A stretch of 64,000 nt of DNA from Tissierella sp032104385 (GCF_032104385.1 NZ_DAMCHJ010000006.1:62001-126000); one strand, 5' to 3'. Positions 25,827 through 35,355 are shown, counted from the stretch's first letter. The notes: generated by a model from the sequence alone, not told the origin. Numbers and translations: made by a program.

Positions 25827-25862
25827 TAATATACCTCCTAAAATGTAAGTTGTCTAAAGATA

Positions 25863-25907
25863 TTGGCAAAAGAAAGTAAGCTTATTTAGCCTATTTCCTT
25901 TTGCCAA
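25863..25907 (-). terminator. Intercistronic hairpin between binding protein and permease genes
   Basis: TTGGCAAAAG (25863-25872) pairs with CTTTTGCCAA (25898-25907). Such hairpins commonly lower expression of permease and ATPase relative to the binding protein, or stabilise its mRNA. No long T-run follows, so full termination is not expected. Confidence 0.55.
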
Positions 25908-25917
25908 ATATTTTCAC

Positions 25918-26739
25918 CTAACTTTCATCTGCTAATGCAGAGGCATCTTGAATGAATTTATCTATGGAACCATTATTTATTAGTTTATCTAATGTTTCAT
26001 TAATTGCTTTTAATAAGTCTGGGTTACCTTTATTTACTGCTACAGACACACCATCTTCTTGACCTAGCATAATTTCAGGCATATATAAATCTTTATTTTG
26101 AGCTACATAAGCAATAGCTACTGGCTCAACTAATATTAATCCATCTATTTTTTTATTTTTAAGTTCTAATACTAAGTCAGTTATCTTGCTTAAACCTATA
26201 TATTCAGCATTAGAAAACTTTTCTGCTGCAATTTCCTCTTGAACTGTTGATTTTTGAGCTCCAACTTTTAAGTCATTAAAGTCTTTTGGCTCTTTTAATT
26301 TATCTTTATCTTCATTCCTTACTATTATTCTTTGTTTACCTTGATAATAAGGAACAGAGAAATCAACAGATTTTTTCCTTTTTTCATCGGCTACCATACC
26401 TGCAACTATAAAATCAATATCATCGGTAACTAAGGCAGGAAGTAAGCCTTCAAATTTCATATCTATGATTTCAAGTTCTACTCCAATATCAGTCGCAATT
26501 TCTTTAGCAATATCAATATCAAATCCTACTATTTCATCTTTGCCATTGATTAGCTTATGAAATTCATAAGGGGGATAATCAGCTGCTGTACCAAGTACTA
26601 TTTTACCTTTTTCTTTTATTTTAGCAAGTTTTCCTGCAGCAGTAGAATTTGAATCTGCATTTATAGCTTTTTTATTACAGCCTACCATTGCAACCATCAT
26701 ACTTATAATAAGAATACTAATAATTATTTTTTTATACAT
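25918..26739 (-). CDS. Polar amino-acid ABC importer, substrate-binding lipoprotein
   Basis: The 273-residue protein starts with a lipoprotein signal (lipobox AMVGC, lipidated Cys21). It continues as an SBP_bac_3 periplasmic-type binding protein: LGTAADYPPYEF, GFDIDIAKEIATDIGVELEI, MKFEGLLPALVTDDIDFIVAGM and RKKSVDFSVPYY. The ATG at 26739 is used because GGGAGG lies just upstream; an apparent in-frame TTG further out lies in that ribosome site. It is the first gene of the importer operon. Ligand specificity within amino acids is not resolved. Confidence 0.9.
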   Translation of the reverse strand: MYKKIIISILIISMMVAMVGCNKKAINADSNSTAAGKLAKIKEKGKIVLGTAADYPPYEFHKLINGKDEIVGFDIDIAKEIATDIGVELEIIDMKFEGLLPALVTDDIDFIVAGMVADEKRKKSVDFSVPYYQGKQRIIVRNEDKDKLKEPKDFNDLKVGAQKSTVQEEIAAEKFSNAEYIGLSKITDLVLELKNKKIDGLILVEPVAIAYVAQNKDLYMPEIMLGQEDGVSVAVNKGNPDLLKAINETLDKLINNGSIDKFIQDASALADES

Positions 26740-26754
26740 TTTTATTCCTCCCAA

Positions 26755-26905
26755 AATTATATATTATTTGATTATAATTTTGAGAAAAATCTGGTGTCTT
26801 CGGAATTCTTTCCAAGTTGAATTGTAATAGAATTCCAAATGCTCTCGTAGTTGTCTGGACTTTTCAAGATTAAGGCCTCCTTTATACTTTATGATAGTAA
26901 ATTTT
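26755..26905 (-). promoter_or_regulatory. Possible structured 5' leader of the amino-acid importer operon
   Basis: On the minus strand this roughly 150-base leader contains an eight-pair inverted repeat (26802-26809 with 26829-26836). Around it are conserved-looking segments such as ACGAGAGC and CGAAGACACCAG. It does not match the T-box, lysine, SAM, glycine, guanidine or glutamine RNA patterns I know. It may be an unrecognised leader or only chance structure. Confidence 0.3.
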
Positions 26906-26934
26906 AAAGACCATTATATTACATTTAATAAAAA

Positions 26935-26969
26935 GATGCAAGAAGAACTTCCAAGATTCTTCTTGCATC
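26935..26969. terminator. Bidirectional terminator
   Basis: GATGCAAGAAGAA (26935-26947) and its perfect complement (26957-26969) form a 13-pair stem with T-runs on both outward sides. It ends the DMT exporter transcript on the minus strand. Confidence 0.85.
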
Positions 26970-26972
26970 TTT

Positions 26973-27839
26973 TTATTTGTCAAAAATTGAAATCAATATT
27001 ACTGCAATAAGTATTGCTCCTATTCCAATGAAGGTTCTTATTCCAAAACTTTCATTTAAAATTAATACTCCGATAATAACACTAGTAATAGGTTCAAAGG
27101 TACTCAGAATAGATGTACTTTGAGGCCCTACTATTTTAATTCCAATTTGGAATAAGTTTACACCCAATCCTACTGATAAAGATAAGAATAAAGACATAAG
27201 CCATCCTAAAGGCTTCATATGTATAGTAAATGTTTTTGTTATTATGCTAAATATGAACATCATAACTGCAGCTATTGAGCAAAGGTAAAAAGTTAATTTT
27301 ATTGTATTCATTTCTTTTAAACCACTTTTATCTAGGTATATAGTATAAAATGCAAATGTAATACTTGATGCAAAAGCAAGAAATATTCCTATAAAATTAA
27401 TGTCACCATTGCCATCATAGAACATTAAAACTCCAAGTACACAAAGTATAACTGCAATTATCTTTATAATATTTGGTTTTTCTTTAAAAAATAATATGCA
27501 TCCAAGTATTACAAATATAGGATATACAAAATGTATTGTTGTCGCCATACCAGAAGGGATATAGTTGTAAGATAAATATAGTAGTAAAGCTGTTGCCCCA
27601 TATCCAATAGTGCCAACTAAAATTATCTTTTTTAATTCTTCCTTAGTAATCTTCAAAGTTTCCTCTTTCTTTCTTTTTATTAATATATATAAAAAAGGAA
27701 TTATTAATAAGAATCTATAGAAAGCTAGACTTGTAGGGTTTCCACCTTCTTTAAAGACTATTTTTGCCATTAAAGGCATACTACCAAAGATAATCGCTGA
27801 AATCATAACTGACAATGTTCCTTTTAATTTAGTATTCAT
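26973..27839 (-). CDS. EamA/DMT-superfamily transporter
   Basis: The 288-residue membrane protein has about ten hydrophobic segments and the two-fold EamA repeat. The first half opens with KGTLSVMISAIIFGSMPLMAK. The second half ends with GPQSTSILSTFEPITSVIIGVLILNE, the typical EamA signature. Members export metabolites or amino acids, but no substrate can be assigned. GGAGG precedes the ATG. It is a single-gene unit. Confidence 0.88.
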   Translation of the reverse strand: MNTKLKGTLSVMISAIIFGSMPLMAKIVFKEGGNPTSLAFYRFLLIIPFLYILIKRKKEETLKITKEELKKIILVGTIGYGATALLLYLSYNYIPSGMATTIHFVYPIFVILGCILFFKEKPNIIKIIAVILCVLGVLMFYDGNGDINFIGIFLAFASSITFAFYTIYLDKSGLKEMNTIKLTFYLCSIAAVMMFIFSIITKTFTIHMKPLGWLMSLFLSLSVGLGVNLFQIGIKIVGPQSTSILSTFEPITSVIIGVLILNESFGIRTFIGIGAILIAVILISIFDK

Positions 27840-28226
27840 AATTTTTCCTCCTTATGCAATTAATCATATTTTAAGTATATAGAACTTTTTTATTATAAGC
27901 AATTAATATACTAGAAAAGACTTAGATTTATTAGAATGTATTTTTATCAAATATAAAGCTCTTAACATGATGCAAGAAAGAAATAAAAACATGCAGAAAT
28001 ATACTTGCTATTATTAAAAAACTATGCTAGAATTGTTTAAAATATTGTTTACTGCATTAAAGTGAGATGTTAAAATTATAATCAAATCATTCTGCGAAAA
28101 CAGCTAATGAACATGTTAAACAAGAATATGAAAAATCGAAACAAAAAAATATCCATATTTGTAAAAAAAGTATATTAAATGGTAAATTATAATTTTTCTA
28201 TATAAAAAGAAATATAAAATAGATAA
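27840..28226. other. AT-rich intergenic stretch before the icd remnant
   Basis: No intact gene is seen. One plus-strand frame is open from about 28080 to a TAA near 28192 (containing HVKQEYEKSKQKN) but it has no start codon and no recognisable family. It could be more decayed coding sequence belonging with the remnant just downstream. Confidence 0.35.
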
Positions 28227-28346
28227 ACTTGCAAAAAAATAAAAAGCTCATTAAAGGATGAAAACTGTAGAATAATAGATTTAGGAGGAAATTTAGGAAC
28301 TAAAGAATTTATAGGAGAAATTATTAAGCATTTGGAGGTGTTATAA
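28227..28346 (+). pseudogene. 3' remnant of an isocitrate/isopropylmalate dehydrogenase gene
   Basis: A 39-codon open stretch lacks any start and ends at a TAA immediately before the pyruvate carboxylase ATG. Its C-terminal part reads IIDLGGNLGTKEFIGEII, which is the typical end of NAD-dependent isocitrate and isopropylmalate dehydrogenases (DLGG-x-x-x-T-x-E-F). The rest of the gene is absent. The remnant still supplies the GGAGG ribosome site for the next gene, which may explain why it persists. Confidence 0.75.
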
Positions 28347-31300
28347 ATGGAGAGAAAATTTAAAAAGATTTTAGTTGCCAATAGGGGAGAAATTGCCATA
28401 AGAATATTTAGAGCTTGTAGTGAGCTTGGAATAAGGACTGTGGCTATTTATTCCAATGAAGATAAAAATTCTTTATTTAGGACAAAAGCAGATGAATCTT
28501 ATTTAATAGGAAAAAACAAAGGGCCTATAGAGGCATATTTGAATATAGACGAAATAATTAAGTTATCATTGAAAAAAGGAGTAGATGCTATACATCCAGG
28601 ATATGGTTTTTTATCTGAAAATCCAGAGTTTGCAAGAAAATGTAAAGAAGTAGGCATTGAATTTATAGGACCAACTCATAGTATGATGGATAGTTTAGGA
28701 GACAAAATAAAGTCTAAAAAAGTAGCAAATAGTGTAGGAGTGCCAACTATCCCAGGAATTGAAAAGGCTGTAAGTTCTGAAGAAGAAGCTATGGAATTTG
28801 CTAAGTTCTCTGGATATCCTGTTATACTTAAAGCTGCTGCTGGTGGCGGTGGTAGAGGTATGAGAGTAGTAAAAGATGAAAAGGATTTAATTAGAGAATA
28901 TTATAGTGCAAAGAATGAAGCTAAAAAAGCCTTTGGTATTGACGATATATTTATTGAAAAATATCTTGAAAAGCCAAAGCATATAGAAGTTCAAATATTA
29001 GGGGATAAATATGGAAATATAGTTCATTTATTTGAGAGGGATTGCTCAATACAGAGAAGGCATCAAAAAGTTATTGAATATACTCCTGCATTTTCAATTA
29101 GTGGTGAGCAAAGACAAAATATATGTAATGATGCAGTTAAAATAGCAAAAGCAGTTAATTATAGAAATGCTGGAACTGTTGAATTCTTATTAGATAGACA
29201 TGGAAACCACTATTTTATTGAAGTAAATCCTAGAATACAAGTAGAACATACTGTATCTGAAATGGTTACTGGAATTGATATAGTTCAATCCCAAATTTTA
29301 ATAGCTGAAGGATATCCTTTAGATTCTGATGAAATAGGAATAAAAGGACAGGAAAGCATAGAACCAAGAGGTTATGCAATACAATGTAGAGTTACTACAG
29401 AAGATCCATTAAATAATTTTGCTCCAGATACAGGAAATATAGATATATATAGAACTGGTTCTGGATTTGGTATTAGACTTGATGGAGGCAGTGGATTTAC
29501 TGGTGCAAATATTAGTCCATATTATGATAGTCTTTTAGTAAAGGTAACTTCTTGGGCTAGGACTTTTGAAGATGCAGCAAGGAAAGTTAAAAGAGCATTG
29601 AAAGAAGTAAAAGTCAGAGGAGTAAAGACTAATATTCCTTTTTTAATAAATGTATTAAATCATGAAGAATTTTTAGCTGGAAAATGTGATACTGGTTTTA
29701 TCACATATAATCCAGGACTATTTGATATTACTACAAAAGCTGATGTGGAGCTTAAGGTTTTAAACTTTATAGGAGAAAAGGTAGTAAATGAAACAAAAGG
29801 AAATAAACCGGATTTTGATATTCCAAAGGTTCCAAAGGTAACTAGACCTAAAGAACAATATGGTACTAAGCAAATATTAGATGAAAATGGGCCTGAAGGC
29901 TTAGTAACCTGGATTAAAAACAATAAGTCCTTGTTAATTACAGACACTACATTGAGAGATGCACACCAATCTCTAATGGCTACTAGGATGAGAACTGCTG
30001 ATATGTATAGGATTTCTAAAGCTCTTTCTGTATTAGGAAAGGATTTATTTTCTATAGAAATGTGGGGAGGAGCAACCTTTGATGTAGCTTATAGATTTTT
30101 AAATGAATCTCCTTGGGAAAGGTTAGAAGTCTTAAGAAAAAAGATACCTAATATATTATTCCAAATGCTTCTAAGAGGTGCAAATGCAGTAGGATATAGA
30201 AATTATCCTGATAATGTAATTAGAGAATTTGTCAGAGAATCTGCTGAAAGAGGTATAGATGTATTTAGAATATTTGATTCATTGAACTGGTTAAAAGGTA
30301 TGGAAGTAGCCATAGATGAGGTATTAAAAGTAGGAAAAGTAGCAGAAGCTTGTATATGTTATACAGGTGATATATTAGATAAATCAAAGACTAAATATAC
30401 TTTAGATTATTATATAAAGACTGCTAAGGAAATAGAAAAGACAGGAGTTCATATACTAGGGATTAAAGATATGTCTTCTCTATTGAAACCTCAGGCAGCT
30501 TATGAACTTATTAAAGCATTAAAATCAGAAATCAGTATTCCGATACATCTTCATACCCATGATACCAGTGGAAATGGAATAGCAACAGTACTGATGGCAG
30601 CTCATGCAGGTGTAGATATAGTGGATACTGCTTTTAATAGTATGTCAGGATTAACAAGTCAACCTGCGTTAAATTCAGTGGTTGCTGCTTTAGAACATAC
30701 TGATAGAAGTACAGGTCTAGATTTAGATGATTTACAAATTATATCTGATTATTGGAGTACTATAAGACCAATATACAATCAATTTGAATCTGGATTAAAA
30801 TCAGGAACTGCAGAGATATATAAATATGAAATTCCAGGTGGTCAATATTCCAATCTTAAGCCACAGGTTGAAAGCTTTGGATTAGGTCATAGATTTGAAG
30901 ATGTAAAAGAAATGTATAAAGTTGTAAATGAAATGTTAGGTGATATTGTAAAAGTAACCCCAACTTCTAAGGTTGTAGGAGATATGGCTATATTTATGGT
31001 TCAAAATGATTTGACTCCAGAAAATATTTATGATAAAGCTAAGGATATGGCATTCCCAGATTCAGTAGTATCATATTTTCAAGGTATGATGGGTCAACCT
31101 ATGGGAGGATTTCCTGAAAAACTTCAAAGATTAGTATTAAAAGGAGAAGAACCTATAACCTGTAGACCAGGAGAATTACTAGAGCCTGAAGATTTTAGCA
31201 AAATAGAAAAACATATTAGTGAAAAATATAATATAACTCCAGAAAGAAAAGACATATTGTCATATTCCCTATATCCAAAAGTTTTCGAAGATTATTTAAA

Positions 31301-31781
31301 ATATGCTGAAGAATATGGGGACTTTAGCAGAATGGACAGTGATATATTTTTCCATGGTTTAAGGGAAGGTGAGATTGGAGAAGTAGAAGTTGAAGAAGGA
31401 AAGATTTTAGTCATTAAACTTCTAGAGATAGGTAGATTAGATGATGAAGGATATAGAACCTTGTATTTTGAGGTCAATGATAGTAGAAGGGCAATAAAAA
31501 TCCTAGATAAGGCAAGTAATATTGTAAAGGAAGGATCCTTTACAAAACAAATGGCAGATATGGAAAACAAATTTGAAATTGGAGCAAGTATCCCAGGAAC
31601 TGTAGCTAAGATTTTAGTGAAACTTGGTGAAAAGGTTGCAGAAGGCCAATTAGTTGCAATAATTGAAGCTATGAAAATGGAAACTCAAATTACAGCAGCA
31701 GCTTCGGGCATTGTATCCTCAATAGCTGTTAAGGAAGGACAAAATATAGAAGCAGGGGAACTCTTAATAAGGTTAGAATAA
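28347..31781 (+). CDS. pyc: Pyruvate carboxylase
   Basis: This single-chain biotin enzyme makes oxaloacetate from pyruvate and bicarbonate. The 1144-residue length is standard. The biotin carboxylase domain is at about 1-450 (LVANRGEIAIRIFRA, AAAGGGGRGMRVV, FIEVNPRIQVEHTVSE). The carboxyltransferase domain is at about 530-830 (TDTTLRDAHQSLMATRMRT, HLHTHDTSGNG). The biotinyl domain is at the C-terminus with the biotinylated Lys1110 in EAMKMETQ. The start directly follows the stop of the dehydrogenase remnant. It should supply oxaloacetate in an anaerobe. Confidence 0.97.
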   Translation: MERKFKKILVANRGEIAIRIFRACSELGIRTVAIYSNEDKNSLFRTKADESYLIGKNKGPIEAYLNIDEIIKLSLKKGVDAIHPGYGFLSENPEFARKCKEVGIEFIGPTHSMMDSLGDKIKSKKVANSVGVPTIPGIEKAVSSEEEAMEFAKFSGYPVILKAAAGGGGRGMRVVKDEKDLIREYYSAKNEAKKAFGIDDIFIEKYLEKPKHIEVQILGDKYGNIVHLFERDCSIQRRHQKVIEYTPAFSISGEQRQNICNDAVKIAKAVNYRNAGTVEFLLDRHGNHYFIEVNPRIQVEHTVSEMVTGIDIVQSQILIAEGYPLDSDEIGIKGQESIEPRGYAIQCRVTTEDPLNNFAPDTGNIDIYRTGSGFGIRLDGGSGFTGANISPYYDSLLVKVTSWARTFEDAARKVKRALKEVKVRGVKTNIPFLINVLNHEEFLAGKCDTGFITYNPGLFDITTKADVELKVLNFIGEKVVNETKGNKPDFDIPKVPKVTRPKEQYGTKQILDENGPEGLVTWIKNNKSLLITDTTLRDAHQSLMATRMRTADMYRISKALSVLGKDLFSIEMWGGATFDVAYRFLNESPWERLEVLRKKIPNILFQMLLRGANAVGYRNYPDNVIREFVRESAERGIDVFRIFDSLNWLKGMEVAIDEVLKVGKVAEACICYTGDILDKSKTKYTLDYYIKTAKEIEKTGVHILGIKDMSSLLKPQAAYELIKALKSEISIPIHLHTHDTSGNGIATVLMAAHAGVDIVDTAFNSMSGLTSQPALNSVVAALEHTDRSTGLDLDDLQIISDYWSTIRPIYNQFESGLKSGTAEIYKYEIPGGQYSNLKPQVESFGLGHRFEDVKEMYKVVNEMLGDIVKVTPTSKVVGDMAIFMVQNDLTPENIYDKAKDMAFPDSVVSYFQGMMGQPMGGFPEKLQRLVLKGEEPITCRPGELLEPEDFSKIEKHISEKYNITPERKDILSYSLYPKVFEDYLKYAEEYGDFSRMDSDIFFHGLREGEIGEVEVEEGKILVIKLLEIGRLDDEGYRTLYFEVNDSRRAIKILDKASNIVKEGSFTKQMADMENKFEIGASIPGTVAKILVKLGEKVAEGQLVAIIEAMKMETQITAAASGIVSSIAVKEGQNIEAGELLIRLE

Positions 31782-31786
31782 ATTAT

Positions 31787-31821
31787 AAAAAGGTTAGGTT
31801 AAATAATTAGCTTAACCTTTT
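31787..31821 (+). terminator. Terminator after pyc
   Basis: AAAAGGTTA (31787-31795) pairs with TAACCTTTT (31813-31821), with a partial inner extension, directly after the pyc stop. Confidence 0.65.
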
Positions 31822-31906
31822 AATAATTTATTAAAAAGGGATAGCAAGATTAAATAAAATTAGATAAAATATATAGAATGAAATATTTTCTAAAGGGGCT
31901 GGAGTG

Positions 31907-32755
31907 ATGGAAATAAAAAGTGATCGATATAAAGGAATAATTTTAGCAGCTATTGCTTCGATGATGTGGAGTACAGGTGGAATATTTATTAAATTAGTAG
32001 ATTGGAATCCCATATCAATATCAGGTTTTAGAAGTCTTATAGCTGCATTAGTGATGTTGACTTATATAAAAAAGCCTAAATTCACAAAATCAAAACCACA
32101 AATTCTAGGTTCTATAACCACTTGTACTACTATGTTGTTTTTTATTATAGCAAATAAACTTACTACATCGGCAAATGCAATATTATTACAGTATACAGCT
32201 CCTATTTTTGTAGCAATCTTAGGAGTATGGATTTTAAAAGAGAAAATCAGGTGGTATGATATAGTTTCAATAATAGCTGTATTTTTAGGAATGATATTAT
32301 TTTTTATAGATAATGTAAATATAGGGAATACATTAGGTAATATTATAGCGATATTATCAGGGTTTTCTATGGCATGTATGACTATTTCTCTTAGATTACA
32401 AAAAGATGGCTCAGCTATAGACACTACTTTTTTTGGAAATATGTTGACATTTATTATAGCAATTCCTTTTATATTTATATCATTACCAGATGTAAAAAGC
32501 CTGATTATAATTATTATAATGGGAGTATTTCAACTTGGAATCCCATATATATTTTATGTAAATGCAACAAAATATCTTAGTGCATTAGAGGCCATTTTAA
32601 TTACTGTTATTGAGCCTTTATTAAATCCGTTATGGGTATATATCTTTGCAGGTGAAAAACCAGGGACTTATGCTATTATAGGAGGTATAGTGGTTATAGT
32701 TACTGTAATGCTTAGGGGGATTTATGTATCAAAGCTGGAAGTTCAGGAGGAGTAA
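31907..32755 (+). CDS. EamA/DMT-superfamily transporter (second copy type)
   Basis: The 282-residue membrane protein has about ten hydrophobic segments with EamA repeats: GIILAAIASMMWSTGGIFIK in the first half and ALEAILITVIEPLLNPLWVY in the second. It differs clearly from the DMT protein at 26973-27839. The ATG at 31907 is chosen with AAGGGG upstream; a GTG one codon earlier is possible. Substrate unknown. It stands alone after pyc. Confidence 0.87.
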   Translation: MEIKSDRYKGIILAAIASMMWSTGGIFIKLVDWNPISISGFRSLIAALVMLTYIKKPKFTKSKPQILGSITTCTTMLFFIIANKLTTSANAILLQYTAPIFVAILGVWILKEKIRWYDIVSIIAVFLGMILFFIDNVNIGNTLGNIIAILSGFSMACMTISLRLQKDGSAIDTTFFGNMLTFIIAIPFIFISLPDVKSLIIIIIMGVFQLGIPYIFYVNATKYLSALEAILITVIEPLLNPLWVYIFAGEKPGTYAIIGGIVVIVTVMLRGIYVSKLEVQEE

Positions 32756-32907
32756 AAGGTTAAATGTTACTGAATTGATTTTATTTGTTTTGCAATATAA
32801 GAAAAATAAGTATATAAGATATATATTTGAGATATTTAGAGAATCATATATAGAAGAGCAAAAACTTTATTATTAAAGCAGAATATATAATAATTGGAGG
32901 GATTATC

Positions 32908-33102
32908 ATGGAAAAATGGGAATATAAGACTATTAAGGTTGAACCTAAAGGTATGATGGGAGGGATACTAGATATAGAGGAATTTGATTATCAACTTAAT
33001 AAATTGGGAGAGCAAGGATGGGAATTAGTATCTTGCTTTTCAACAAATGCAAGTAATGGTTATAGTAGAGAAGCAATAGCTGTCTTTAAAAGGAGAAAAT
33101 AG
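32908..33102 (+). CDS. DUF4177-type small protein
   Basis: This 64-residue protein has the DUF4177 pattern: a WEYKTIKV strand, a LNKLGEQGWELVS core and a basic end (AIAVFKRRK). No signal peptide or membrane segment is present. The function of the family is unknown. It has TGGAGGGA before the ATG and is followed by a hairpin terminator, so it is likely a real single gene. Confidence 0.8.
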   Translation: MEKWEYKTIKVEPKGMMGGILDIEEFDYQLNKLGEQGWELVSCFSTNASNGYSREAIAVFKRRK

Positions 33103-33159
33103 TATTAAAAACCATTATTTTACTTATTTCACTGTTATATAGGAACTTGCTATAAATGG

Positions 33160-33203
33160 GCTAAACTAGTAAACTTTTATATTATAAGATTTGCTAGTTT
33201 AGC
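33160..33203 (+). terminator. Terminator after the DUF4177 gene
   Basis: GCTAAACTAGTAAA (from 33160) pairs with TTTGCTAGTTTAGC (33190-33203), with one non-Watson-Crick position, followed by TCATTTTT. Confidence 0.75.
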
Positions 33204-33328
33204 TCATTTTTATGTTATAAATTATAAAAAATATGAACCAGATTAGAAGTTATTACAATATATAAACGAGAGGCCGCTCAATATATAATCTTTTTAAGAA
33301 AGGTTAAGACAGAGGGGGGGGTAAGGGA

Positions 33329-33862
33329 TTGGATGTTGCAGATTTAACTTATTTAATTGAAAGCTATGGTAAGGATGTCTATGGATTTTGTTACAAATTA
33401 ACAAGAGATAAGCACCAAGCAGATGATTTGTATCAGGAAACCTTTTTAAAAGCTACAGAATTATGTCATAAAATAGATAAATCTAAAAATCCAAAGAGCT
33501 TCCTAATAGCTATTGCAGCAAATACGTGGAAGAATCAATGGAGAAAATTTGGATGGAGGAATCGGATTGCAAAGATGGTAGAGTTTCAAGATGATTTTGA
33601 TAATGAGTCATACATGATTGATACTACAACACCAGAACTTGTAGCCATAAGCAATGAAGTTTATACGATGATTGATAGAGCTTCAGCATCGTTGAATGAT
33701 AAATTGAAAATACCTTTATATATGTACTACAATACTGGATTATCAATTGAAGATATTGCATACTCACTTAAAATTCCAACTGGAACTGTAAAAAGTAGGC
33801 TTTACAAGGCTAGAAAAATGATAAAGGAATATATGGAGGTCAATGGATATGAAGGATTTTAA
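33329..33862 (+). CDS. ECF-type RNA polymerase sigma factor
   Basis: The 177-residue protein has region 2 (about 8-75: YGFCYKLTRDKHQADDLYQETFLKA in family form) and region 4 (about 115-170: LPLYMYYNTGLSIEDIAYSLKIPTGTVKSRLYKARK in family form). No other sigma regions are present. The start is TTG at 33329 behind a run of G residues that can act as ribosome site. The next gene overlaps by 20 bases and encodes a membrane-anchored protein likely to be its anti-sigma factor. The signal sensed is unknown. Confidence 0.88.
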   Translation: MDVADLTYLIESYGKDVYGFCYKLTRDKHQADDLYQETFLKATELCHKIDKSKNPKSFLIAIAANTWKNQWRKFGWRNRIAKMVEFQDDFDNESYMIDTTTPELVAISNEVYTMIDRASASLNDKLKIPLYMYYNTGLSIEDIAYSLKIPTGTVKSRLYKARKMIKEYMEVNGYEGF

Positions 33863-34943
33863 AAAAAATGAAAAAATAGATAAACTGCTATGGCATGTAC
33901 TTTCTTCAAACAATGAACCAGATCATAGTTTGAATCAAAAAATTATAAATAAAATAGGAGAGAGAAATAGAATAAAATGTATAAATAAAAGGAGATTATC
34001 AATATCAGCTGTGGTTGCTATACTTATAGTAACAACATCTCTTTCAGCATTTGCAGCATGGAAGCTATTAACACCCAAGGAAATTGCAGAAAATTTAGGG
34101 GATAAGGGACTTGCTCTTGCTTTTGATAGTGAAGGAGCTGTAGCTATAAATCAGACTCAGATTATTGGAGATTATAAGATAACCTTAATGGGAATAGTAT
34201 CTGGTAAAGAAATCAGTGATTTTAAGCACTCCGCAAAAGAAATATTTCCTGATAGAACATATTCTGTACTGGCTATTTCCAAGTCAGATGGAACACCAAT
34301 GCCGGAGCCCCTTGATCCTTTATATGATGAAATGTCATTTCTTGTTTCACCTTTTATAAAGGGGCAGCACCCGAAAGACCTTAATATCTTTACGATGAAT
34401 GGTGCAGCAAGCTGGTTTATAAAAGATAGGGTAATGTATAGAACCATGGAATGTGATGATATAGAAGTTTTTTCAGACAGAGGCTTGTACATTGCTGTTA
34501 TGGATAATTTTAATGTCATCGAAGCCTATAATTTTAATTCGAAAACAGGTGAGATTAGTCGTAATACTGACTATAAAGGAATCAATGCTTTGTTTGATTT
34601 ACCTTTAGACCAATCAAAAGGGAATTATAAGGAAGCAGAGAAGTATATTCAGACATTGCTAAGGGATGATGAGGAAGTATTAGATGAAGAATTACCAGAG
34701 ATAGAAGAGCTATTAAAAGATGCAGTATTAATACCAGAATCTGTACAGAAAGTGGTTCCAGACAAAGATGGTATTTTTAATTACTATTTTGCCAAACATA
34801 AACTTAAAGCAGATATTAAGAATTTATTTGAAGAAGGCCAAGTAGGTTTTTCTAATAGTAGATATATGGATAATGGAAATATTCTTGTTTTTTCAAGAGA
34901 TGATAATGGAGTTATTACAGTTATGACCTATAGAAAAAAATAA
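33843..34943 (+). CDS. Putative membrane-anchored anti-sigma factor
   Basis: The 366-residue protein has a cytoplasmic N-terminal part of about 45 residues, one membrane helix at about 50-70 (SISAVVAILIVTTSLSAFAAW) and a large extracellular domain starting LTPKEIAENLGDKGLALAF. I do not recognise a named family for the outer domain. Topology and overlap with the ECF sigma gene support an anti-sigma role. An ATG at 33849 is an alternative start better spaced from GGAGG. Confidence 0.7.
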   Translation: MDMKDFKKNEKIDKLLWHVLSSNNEPDHSLNQKIINKIGERNRIKCINKRRLSISAVVAILIVTTSLSAFAAWKLLTPKEIAENLGDKGLALAFDSEGAVAINQTQIIGDYKITLMGIVSGKEISDFKHSAKEIFPDRTYSVLAISKSDGTPMPEPLDPLYDEMSFLVSPFIKGQHPKDLNIFTMNGAASWFIKDRVMYRTMECDDIEVFSDRGLYIAVMDNFNVIEAYNFNSKTGEISRNTDYKGINALFDLPLDQSKGNYKEAEKYIQTLLRDDEEVLDEELPEIEELLKDAVLIPESVQKVVPDKDGIFNYYFAKHKLKADIKNLFEEGQVGFSNSRYMDNGNILVFSRDDNGVITVMTYRKK

Positions 34944-35024
34944 AGGTAGAGATACAATATTAGTGTAGAATTTATAAGATAAAGATCATTAAAACTATAA
35001 TAATGAGGAATTAGAGAGGGGATA

Positions 35025-35355
35025 AGGAAAAAATTAGATTAGAAAAAGACCATGAACTTCCATAGCTAATGATTAGACTTAGCTTAGATCAAAAGGGGGT
35101 ATTAGGAGGATTGGTGTCATTTTCCGTTATAATTAAGTTTATAATGCAGGTTTTCAACTAATTGCACCATTAACATTGCCGTTGATTTCCTATGGTGGAA
35201 TATCTACAGTAATAAATGTGTTTCTCATAGGCATTATGCTTTCAGTATATAAATCGGGTGGCTTATATAAAAAGGATAATAAGTTAGATATCAGCAAATA
35301 CAAGACTTTTCAGTTTGTAGATGGTAAAATAATTATTAACTTAGATAGAACATGA
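35025..35355 (+). pseudogene. Decayed FtsW/RodA/SpoVE-family gene remnant
   Basis: Two frames together recall the end of an SEDS-family membrane protein. One frame reads LDQKGVLGGLVSFSVIIKFI and stops near 35158. A one-base shift then gives GFQLIAPLTLPLISYGGIST, with the family PxISYGG motif, and the tail ends at a TGA at 35353-35355. Another stop (TAG) interrupts the upstream part. The N-terminal two thirds are absent. The remnant follows the ECF sigma/anti-sigma pair. Confidence 0.72.

Noticed and set aside
26755..26905. T-box, lysine, SAM or guanidine riboswitch in front of the amino-acid importer
   Set aside because: None of the diagnostic cores (such as GGTGGNACCGCG of T-boxes) is present; kept only as an unassigned leader.
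28080..28192. Open plus-strand frame between the DMT exporter and the icd remnant
   Set aside because: No start codon, no ribosome site and no recognisable family; could be decayed sequence but cannot be supported as a gene.
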